This document shows positions 27,720-35,404 of a DNA stretch of 64,000 bases, one piece after another. Positions within the stretch are counted from its first letter, which is position 1, and each line of letters opens with the position of its first letter. Below the pieces are notes generated by a model that made no database searches, had not been told where the DNA came from, and saw only the letters and a list, made by a program, of their open reading frames with translations. The position numbers were made by a program, and so were the translations under genes. The DNA is from Limnospira fusiformis SAG 85.79 (GTDB lineage: Bacteria > Cyanobacteriota > Cyanobacteriia > Cyanobacteriales > Microcoleaceae), in the NCBI RefSeq assembly GCF_012516315.1, contig NZ_CP051185.1, positions 4,159,363-4,223,362 on the forward strand, read 5' to 3'.

Positions 27720-28679
27720 TATAGTATTAGTCAAGGTGGTTAGGACGCAGCTTTGAGAACGGAATCCATGGCATCATGGAGAGAATCAAACTGCTCACGT
27801 GCAGTGGCGAATACGGGCTTTCAGCCACGACCAACATTTCTCTATCTTGTTGAGGTCTGGCGAATAAGGCGGAAGATAGAGTAAACGGCATTGAGCTGCC
27901 TCCACCAGTTCAGCAATCCGTCCCCCTTTATGAAACGTTGCATTGTCCAATACTAGAGTCTGACCTGGCTTCAATGTTGGAATTAAGATGAACTCCAACC
28001 ACAACTCAAACACTGTCCGATGACAATAACCCTCAAAGCTAAAGGGAGCTAAGAGTTGTTGATGACACCATGCGGCTATCATACTTACCCTGCCCTGCCT
28101 CTTCCCTGATTTGAGTGCATGGAAGCGTTTTCCTTCCTCGCAGTAACCATAAGGGTAATCCGAGTCCTGACTATTCATGCCGGCTTCATCGAGGTAGACC
28201 ACTTCTTCCGGCTCCATCTGTTCAATCTGAGCCATAAACTCCTCTCGCTGTTGCTCATCACGTTCTTGGTAGCCGTAAGTTTTTTTTCTGGTGAAGCCAA
28301 TTTTCTTCAAGGCTCTGGATATGGTGCGAGGAGAGATGTCGTCATCCCAAAGTTCAGCCATTTGAGCGGAGGTTTTGTCGCCATGCTCTTGGGCAAAAGC
28401 CTTGAATTTTTGCCAGTCGGTAATTTTGTGGTTATTGCCAGGTCGGTGATGAGGTTTAGGGAGGAAGTCTCCGGTCTGTGCTTTTCTTTGCAGCCAGAGA
28501 TTAATGGTGTTCCGGCTGACATGGAAAACTTGACTGGCTTCTGTTTTGGGCATACCGTCTAGTTCAATGGCATCAATAACTTTTTGTCTGAGGTCGTAAC
28601 TATAGGGGGCTGGCATTTTTGGTCTTCTTAGTCATCTCGTCCTCTCCATTATACGTCCTAAGTATTCTGTCTTGTGCTA
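27720..28679 (-). mobile_element. ISY100-like IS630 element, copy 4
   Basis: Full-length element, end to end with copy 5; only one T remains where a TA would be expected between them. It has the A8 form, so both transposase halves are in one frame. A one-base insertion near 27797 (CTCACGTGCAG where other copies have CTCAATGCAG) ends the frame early. Confidence 0.87.
27795..28616 (-). pseudogene. ISY100-like transposase, fused frame but cut at the C-terminus
   Basis: A 273-residue frame with HTH and all three catalytic residues (YLDEAG, LDNATF, NKIEKCW). The last roughly 18 residues (CIEQFDSLHDAMDSVL and the end) are lost because of a one-base insertion, giving RIRHCT. Activity is uncertain because the lost part lies after the catalytic Glu. 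Confidence 0.8.
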
Positions 28680-29640
28680 TTAGCATTAGTCAAGGTAGTT
28701 AGGACGCAGTTTGGAGAACGGAATCCATGGCATCATGGAGAGAATCAAACTGCTCAATACAATGGCGAATGCGGGCTTTCAACCACGACCAACATTTCTC
28801 TATCTTGTTGAGGTCTGGCGAATAAGGTGGTAGATAGAGCAAACGGCATTGAGCCGCCTCCACTAGCTCAGAAATCCGTCCCCCTTTATGAAACGTTGCA
28901 TTGTCTAGCACTAGAGTCTGACCTGGCTTCAGTGTTGGAATTAAGATGAACTCCAACCACAACTCAAACACTGTCCGATTACAACAACCCTCAAAGCTAA
29001 AGGGGGCTAAGAGTTGTTGATGACACCATGCGGCTATATAGCTCACCCTGCCCTGCCTCTTCCCTGATTTGAGGGCATGGAAGCGTTTTCCTTCCTCGCA
29101 GTAACCATAAGGGTAATCCGAGTCCTGACTATTCATGCCGGCTTCATCGAGGTAGACCACTTCTTGTGGCTCCATCTGTTCAATCTGAGCCATAAACTCC
29201 TCTCGCTGTTGCTCATCACGTTCTTGGTAGCCGTAAGTTTTTTTTTCTGGTGAAGCCAATTTTCTTCAAGACTCTGGATATGGTGCGAGGAGAGATGTCG
29301 TCATCCCAAAGTTCAGCCATTTGAGCGGAGGTTTTGTGGCCATGCTCTTGGGCAAAAGCCTTGAATTTATGCCAGTCGGTAATTTTGTGGTTATTGCCAG
29401 GTGGGTGATTAGGTTTAGGGAGGAAGTCTCCGGTCTGTGCTTTTCTTTGGAGCCAGAGATTAATGGTGTTCCGGCTGACATGGAAAACTTGACTGGCTTC
29501 TGTTTTGGGCATACCGTCTAGTTCAATTGCATCAATAACTTTTTGTCTGAGGTCGTAACTATAGGGGGCTGGCATTTTTGGTCTTCTTAGTCATCTCGTC
29601 CTCTCCATTATACGTCCTAACTTTCCTGTCTGGTGCTATA
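28680..29640 (-). mobile_element. ISY100-like IS630 element, copy 5
   Basis: Full-length element with the same ends, adjoining copy 4 in the same orientation. The transposase lies in two frames (29575-29216 and 29259-28699) split at a run of nine A. At its right border it joins an outer group II intron fragment that starts TATCCACACC. Confidence 0.87.
28699..29575 (-). CDS. ISY100-like transposase, two frames (A9 form)
   Basis: HTH part at 29575-29216 and DD34E part at 29259-28699. Catalytic residues are intact. It shares KPNHPPGNN and DWHKFKAFAQEHGHKT with no other copy here, so it is a slightly diverged lineage. The run of nine A separates the two parts. Confidence 0.78.
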
Positions 29641-30542
29641 TATCCACACCGTGACTAGTGGGCATATCCTAACCATTACAGTTAGGCATTAGCTTTCAGT
29701 CACATCCCTTCCCCTTAAAGGGTTAGGGGTCGAGAGTGAAGTCACCTTCCCGAACTCCCATTCAGAACCGTGCTTGATAGTTTCCCATCACACGGCTCCT
29801 GGTGTGGATACCCTATTTGTCAAAGGAGCAGAATCAAGAGACCTGCTTTCTACTTCGATGTTCAGAGCTATATGCACCACGTAGTCTTTAAACTCGTCCT
29901 CGCCATTATACTCTTACTGACCGCAGTATCTATATCCCCACCGTGACCTGTGGGCATATCCCAACCATGACAATTGGGCTTTAGCTTCTGGTCACATCCT
30001 TCACCCTCTAAGCATGCGCTTACATTTTTCACTACTGCCTTGTGAATAGCATTACTCACTGGTTTATAGGCAGAGCATTAGAGGGGTTACAACGTTCCGA
30101 TTATATGGGCATTCCATCGTTAGATTTGTCCTCTCCGCCGGGGTACTTTTAAAGGTCTGTATAGGTAGTCGCACGAACCCCCTACTTTTCCCCTTGCCCT
30201 TTTGAGCGCAGCGTGTCAACCTATTTCGCTGCTAGTGTATTACGATGGTTCAAGTCGGACATTCGGTCTTCCTAATCATAGATGGTTGGCAGTGGTCGCG
30301 TCTTGGTAGTAGGTTCTACCTCACGCCTTCCGTTCCCCGCTTCAATCCTGGAGTTATGATTTCCAAAACTGGGGGTGGCTATCGCCGTTACTCTCTACTC
30401 CCTGATTTCTCAGTTCGTTTATGACCTTGAGTTCCCTGCCTTGCTTAGTTCCCTAAGCGTCGGGACATATAACCAGTTATGAGGATGGTCAGGAGAGGTC
30501 TCCTTATATCCAGATTCGGAGCTGGAATCCTCACCGGGTAGT

Positions 30543-31504
30543 TATAGCACAAGACAGAACACTTAGGACGTATAATGGAGAGGACGAGATGACTAAGAAG
30601 ACCAAAAATGCCAGCCCCCTATAGTTACGACCTCAGACAAAAAGTTATTGATGCCATTGAACTAGACGGTATGCCCAAAACAGAAGCCAGTCAAGTTTTC
30701 CATGTCAGCAGGAACACCATTAATCTCTGGCTGCAAAGAAAAGCACAGACCGGAGACTTCCTCCCTAAACCTCATCACCGACCTGGCAATAACCACAAAA
30801 TTACCGACTGGGAAAAATTCAAGGCTTTTGCCCAAGAGCATGGCGACAAAACAGCAGCTCAAATGGCTGAACTTTGGGATGACGACATCTCTCCTCGCAC
30901 CATATCCAGAGCCTTGAAGAAAATTGGCTTCACCAGAAAAAAAAACTTACGGCTACCAAGAACGTGATGAGCAACAGCGAGAGGAGTTTATGGCTCAGAT
31001 TGAACAGATGGAGCCGGAAGAAGTGGTCTACCTCGATGAAGCCGGCATGAATAGTCAGGACTCGGATTACCCTTATGGTTACTGCGAGGAAGGAAAACGC
31101 TTCCATGCACTCAAATCAGGGAAGAGGCAGGGCAGGGTAAGTATGATAGCCGCATGGTGTCATCAACAACTCTTAGCTCCCTTTAGCTTTGAGGGTTGTT
31201 GTAATCGGACAGTGTTTGAGTTGTGGTTGGAGTTCATCTTAATTCCAACATTGAAGCCAGGTCAGACTCTAGTATTGGACAATGCAACGTTTCATAAAGG
31301 GGGACGGATTGCTGAACTGGTGGAGGCAGCTCAATGCCGTTTACTCTATCTACCACCTTATTCGCCAGACCTCAACAAGATAGAGAAATGTTGGTCGTGG
31401 CTGAAAGCCCGTATTCGCCACTGCATTGAGCAGTTTGATTCTCTCCATGATGCCATGGATTCCGTTCTCAAAGCTGCGTCCTAACCACCTTGACTAATGC
31501 TATA
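30543..31504 (+). mobile_element. ISY100-like IS630 element, copy 6
   Basis: Inserted at a TA in inner intron 2: rejoining GGGTAGTTA and TTTCGGGC reproduces the uninterrupted sequence in inner intron 1 near 21262-21275. Full-length ends. The transposase halves have the same protein sequence as copy 1, pointing to a recent common source. Confidence 0.88.
30608..31484 (+). CDS. ISY100-like transposase, two frames (A9 form)
   Basis: HTH part at 30608-30967 and catalytic part at 30924-31484. Both match copy 1, including DWEKFKAFAQEHGDKTAAQ and RVSMIAAW. The run of nine A at the junction is also shared. Two identical recent copies in the A9 form suggest that this form can be mobilised, either by slippage or by the single-frame copies in trans. 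Confidence 0.8.
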
Positions 31505-32205
31505 TTTCGGGCATTTCAGCCCTATTTCATACCCGAACGTCTCGCACCTTGCGCTTACACTTATCACTACTGACTACCTCGACCAGATTGTCAGAGCCTG
31601 AAAGGGGTTATAACGTTCCGTTTATATGGGCATTTCATCTTTAGATTTGTCCTGTCCACCGGGGTACTTTAAAGGTCTGTGTAGGTAGTTAGAATAGCCA
31701 CCTACTTTTTCCCTTGCTCTTTTGAGCGCAGCGTATCAACCTGTTTCGCTACTCAATTCTTACGATGGTTCAAGCCGGACATTCAGTCTCCTTAATCATG
31801 GATGGTTGGCAGTGGTCGTATTATTGGGAATAGGTTTTCCCTCACGCCTTCCGTTCCCCGCTTCAATCTGACGGGGTGTGATTCCTGAAGTTGGGGGTGG
31901 CTATCGCCGTTACCCTCATCTCTGATTCCGTCTATTCCTTGTTCGGTTTCCCGGTTTCTTTTTTGGTTCGGTTTCCCGTCCCTCTAATTGTTAAGAAATA
32001 TTAATAATTGTTACAGAGTGTTTTGACCTTGGGTTCCCAGCCTTATTTTGTATAACCCTATACAAAATGTCGGGACATATAAAAAGTTATAGGGATGGTC
32101 AGGAGAGTATCCTTATATTCAGCCGGGGGGTTGAAGTCCCTACCAGACGGTTATTTCAGCATTGCAGCCTATTTGCGTCTGAACGTTTCACACATCCGGG
32201 AGAAT

Positions 32206-33162
32206 TATAGGAAAAGACAGAAAAGTTAGGACGTATAATAGCAAGGATATCTACAGAAGACCCAAAAGGCCAGCCCCCTACAGTTACGACCTTAGACAAA
32301 AAGTTATCAATGCAATTGAACTATACGGTATGTCCAAAACTAAAGCCAGTCAATTTTTCCATCTCAGCCGGAACACTATCAATCTCTGGCTGCAAAGAAA
32401 AGAACACACCGGAGACTTCCTCCCTAAACCTAATCGCCCACCTGGTCATAACCACCAAATTACCGACTGGCACAAATTCAAGGCTTTTGCCCAAGAGCAT
32501 GGCGATCAAACCTCCGCTCAGATGGCTCAACTTTGGGATGACGACATCTCTCCTCGCACCATATCCAGAGCCTTGAAGAAAATTGGCTTCACCAGAAAAA
32601 AAACTTACGGCTACCAAGAACGTGATGAGCAACAGCGAGAGGCGTTTATTGCTCAGATTCAACATATGGAGCCGGAAGAGTTGGTTTACCTCGATGAAGC
32701 TGGCATCAATAGTCAAGACTCGGATTATCCTTATGGTTACTGTGAGGAAGGACAACGCTTCCATGCCCTCAAATCCGGGAAGAGGCAGGGCAGGGTGAGC
32801 TATATGGCGGCATGGTGTCATCAACAACTCTTAGCCCCCTTTAGCTTTGAGGGTTGTTGTAATCGGACAGTGTTTGAGTTGTGGTTGGAGTTCATCTTAA
32901 TTCCAACATTGAAGCCAGGTCAAACTCTAGTACTGGACAATGCAACGTTTCATAAAGGGGGGCGGATTGCTGAACTGGTGGAGGCGGCTCAATGCCGTTT
33001 ACTCTATCTTCCGCCTTATTCGCCAGACCTCAACAAGATAGAGAAATGTTGGTCGTGGTTGAAAGCCCGCATTCGCCATTGTATTGAGCAGTTTGATTCT
33101 CTCCATGATGCCATGGATTCCGTTCTCCAAGCCGCGTCCTAACCACCTTGACTAATGCTATA
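32206..33162 (+). mobile_element. ISY100-like IS630 element, copy 7 (diverged subtype)
   Basis: Complete element with TATAGG at the left end and a TA on both sides. Its 5' leader (AGCAAGGATATCTACAGAAGACC) differs from copies 1-6 but matches copy 9, so these two form a second subtype. Its left border follows the 5' end of outer intron 2; its right border opens directly into the IscB coding remnant. Confidence 0.86.
32271..33142 (+). pseudogene. ISY100-like transposase with lost start codon
   Basis: The codon matching the ATG of other copies reads AGG (CCAAAAGGCCAGCCCCC), so the open frame begins internally at 32330 (MSKTKASQFFHLSRNT). The rest is in one frame because the run has eight A. The DD34E residues are present (YLDEAGINSQ, LVLDNATF, NKIEKCW). 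Loss of the start removes about 20 residues of the HTH region, so it is probably inactive. Confidence 0.78.
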
Positions 33163-33800
33163 AAAATGTAGCGCTTGAAATTGAGCATATCCAGCCCCGG
33201 TCTAAGGCTGGCTCTGACCGGGGTTTCTAACCTGACGATGGCTTGCCACTCATGCAATCAAGCCAAAGGCAATGGGGACATTCGAGATTTTTTATCGGGC
33301 CAGCCTGATTTACTGAGTCGTCTTCTCAGGCAGGCAAAATCACCCCTTAAAGATGCAGCAGCGGTCAATTCAACTCGATGGGCATTGTTCAATGCTTTGA
33401 AAGCAACAGGACTCCCAGTAACCACAGGAACGGGCGGACAAACTAAGTTCAATCGAATTCGGCTCAACCTACCTAAAGCTCATTGGATTGATGCTGCCTG
33501 TGTTGGACAAGTCGAATCACTCGAAGTTCTTATGCTCTTGGGCAAAAGCCTTGAATTTCTGCCAGTCGGTAATTTTGTGGTTATTGCCAGGTCGGTGATG
33601 AGGTTTAGGGAGGAAGTCTCCGGTCTGTGCTTTTCTTTGCAGCCAGAGATTAATGGTGTTCCTGCTGACATGGAAAACTTGACTGGCTTCTGTTTTGGGC
33701 ATACCGTCTAGTTCAATGGCATCAATAACTTTTTGTCTGAGGTCGTAACTATAGGGGGCTGGCATTTTTGGTCTTCTTAGTCATCTCGTCCTCTCCATTA

Positions 33801-34755
33801 TATAGCATTAGTCAAGGTGGTTAGGACGCAGCTTTGAGAACGGAATCCATGGCATCATGGAGAGAATCAAACTGCTCAATGCAGTGGCGAATACGGGCTT
33901 TCAGCCACGACCAACATTTCTCTATCTTGTTGAGGTCTGGCGAATAAGGTGGTAGATAGAGTAAACGGCATTGAGCTGCCTCCACCAGTTCAGCAATCCG
34001 CCCCCCTTTATGAAACGTTGCATTGTCCAATACTAGAGTCTGACCTGGCTTCAATGTTGGAATTAAGATGAACTCCAACCACAACTCAAACACTGTCCGA
34101 TTACAACAACCCTCAAAGCTAAAGGGAGCTAAGAGTTGTTGATGACACCATGCCGCAATCATGCTCATGCCCTGCCTCTTCCCGGATTTGAGGGCATGGA
34201 AGCGTTGTCCTTCCTCGCAGTAACCATAAGGATAATCCGAGTCTTGACTATTGATGCCAGCTTCATCGAGGTAAACCAACCCTTCCGGCTCCATCTGTTC
34301 AATCTGAGCAATAAACTCCTCTCGCTGTTGCTCATCACGTTCTTGGTAGCCGTAAGTTTTTTTTTCTGGTGAAGCCAATTTTCTTCAAGGCTCTGGATAT
34401 GGTGCGAGGATAGATGTCGTCATCCCAAAGTTGAGCCATTTGAGCGGAGGTTTTGTGGCCATGCTCTTAGGCAAAAGCCTTGAATTTGTGCCAGTCGGTA
34501 ATTTGGTGGCTATGACCAGGTGGGCGATTAAGTTTAGGGAGGAAGTCGCCGGTGTGTTCTTTTCTTTGCAGCCAGAGATTGATGGTGTTCCTGCTGACAT
34601 GGAAAACTTGACTGGCTTCGGTTTTGGGTATACCGTCTAGTTCAATTGCATTAATAACTTTTTGTCTAAGGTCGTAACTGTAGGGGGCTGGCATTTTGGG
34701 TCTTCTGTAGATATCCTTGCCATTATACGTCCTAACTTCTCTGTCTTGTGCTATA
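33801..34755 (-). mobile_element. ISY100-like IS630 element, copy 9, nested in copy 8
   Basis: Inserted at the TA of CCATTATACGTCC near the end of copy 8; the remaining piece of copy 8 (CGTCCTAAGTTTTCTG) follows directly after it. It belongs to the diverged subtype with copy 7 in its ORFA half (KEHTGDFLPK). Terminal ends are complete. Confidence 0.85.
33821..34694 (-). pseudogene. ISY100-like transposase with several lesions
   Basis: The first frame starts MPAPYSYDLRQKVINAI at 34694 and stops early at FKAFA because a CAA codon became TAA (near 34467). The run at the frame junction has nine A. In the catalytic part, SGKRQG-MSMI lacks one codon relative to the other copies. DDE residues remain readable. 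It is clearly inactive without repair. Confidence 0.8.
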
Positions 34756-35090
34756 CGTCCTAAGTTTTCTGTCTTGTGCTATACTTCCAAACCGTTGCTG
34801 ATTTTAGCGAAGGGGCATGGAACCCGTCAGATGTGCGGGACGGATAAGTACGGATTCCCAACTCGTCACCGCTCAAGGAGACAAATTCACAAAGGCTTTC
34901 AGACTGGCGATATCGTTACTGCCACTGTCACGGCAGGGAAGAAAATTGGCTCCTATGTTAGGACGGGTTCTCTGCCGTGCTTCCGGCAGTTTCGATATTA
35001 CCACTGCCTCGGTCAGAGTGGCAGGCATCAGCCATAAATACTGCCAACCAATTCACAGAAAGGATGGTTACACCTATGCTTGAAAGACTG

Positions 35091-35110
35091 ACGGGGACTA
35101 AAGTCCCCGT
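35091..35110 (+). terminator. Perfect hairpin just after the iscB remnant
   Basis: The arms ACGGGGACT and AGTCCCCGT form a 9-base stem with an AA loop, 7 bases past the iscB stop codon. Further GC-rich motifs (TCCTCCCCGGTCTAAAGAC, ACGGCGCTTCC) follow to about 35160. There is no T-run, so it is more likely part of the transposon end structure than an intrinsic terminator. Confidence 0.5.
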
Positions 35111-35305
35111 GTCGCGTTTCCTCCCCGGTCTAAAGACACGGCGCTTCCACGCTCCCGAGAGGTCTACGTTAAATTCGGGTACAACTACAGGAACAAGTGC
35201 GAGTTTAACCGAATCAGTGGTAGTCTGTTGGCGATCGCCAGTTTCGGCTAACCCCCTTACCCTAATGACTACCAGCCCTTATGCAATTAAATTTTCCCAT
35301 TCGCG

Positions 35306-35333
35306 TTAACCTTGACCAGGAATTCGCTATAAT
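35306..35333 (+). promoter_or_regulatory. Possible sigma-70 type promoter for the carbamoyltransferase operon
   Basis: TTAACC (35306-35311) and TATAAT (35328-35333) are separated by 16 bases, and a TTGACC overlaps the spacer. The start codon lies about 70 bases downstream. It is just outside the mobile region, so the operon appears to have kept its own promoter. Confidence 0.45.
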
Positions 35334-35404
35334 CTGTGGATATTTTAACCGTTGACCCACAACTAACCCCAAAAACCTTAATTCCATTCTGTGAGGAAAT
35401 ATGA

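Larger units (their letters stand above)
29729..31547 (-). mobile_element. ORF-less group II intron (inner intron 2), interrupted by ISY100-like copy 6
   Basis: Near-identical to inner intron 1: same 5' end (GTGCGAGACGTTCGGG), same domain V (near 29760-29798) and same lack of an RT gene. It has no IS4 insertion (the CCGGGGTAC site near 30140 is single) and no IS at the position of copy 2. It instead carries copy 6 at 30543-31504. Without the insert the intron is about 860 bases. Confidence 0.77.
29641..32193 (-). mobile_element. ORF-less group II intron (outer intron 2), split by an inner intron
   Basis: The 5' part lies at 31548-32193 (starting GTGTGAAACGTTCAGACG on the minus strand) and the internal part at 29641-29728. 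Between them sits a complete inner intron (29729-31547). The segment 29641-29728 nearly matches 16060-16148 of outer intron 1. Its 3' end is displaced by copies 4 and 5 and may be the fragment at 27629-27719. Confidence 0.68.
33531..34783 (-). mobile_element. ISY100-like IS630 element, copy 8, internally deleted and split
   Basis: Remaining parts are 33531-33800 and 34756-34783, on either side of copy 9. It sits at a TA in iscB. The distal terminal repeat and the whole catalytic domain are deleted: the left border jumps from the iscB TA straight to TGCTCTTGGGC inside the HTH-coding region. The proximal end (CTTGTGCTATA) is intact at 34783. It cannot transpose as a unit. Confidence 0.82.
33163..35083 (+). 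pseudogene. iscB: IscB RNA-guided nuclease gene, 3' half only, broken by nested IS elements
   Basis: Segment one (33163-33532) encodes [40 protein letters not shown], an HNH nuclease domain typical of IscB, followed by RuvC-III-like sequence to HWIDAACVGQVESLEVL. Two nested IS copies follow. Segment two (from 34783) continues TSKPLLILAKGHGTRQMCGTDKYGFPTRH, then KGFQTGDIVTATVTAGKKIGSYV. A one-base insertion there shifts the frame, and the ending GRVLCRASGSFDI appears in the next frame with a stop at 35083. Removing the IS copies and one TA rejoins GAAGTTCT-TA-CTTCC in frame. The N-terminal half (RuvC-I, bridge helix) and the guide RNA region upstream are missing. Confidence 0.85.

Noticed and set aside
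15640..32200. CRISPR array, suggested by many similar blocks
   Set aside because: The repeats are long group II intron and IS copies, not short regular repeats with unique spacers. No cas genes are present.
19350..34600. Recurrent 66-71 codon frames (MSAGTPLISGC..., GLCFSLQPEINGV...)
   Set aside because: They are alternate-frame shadows of the ISY100-like transposase that recur because the element recurs.
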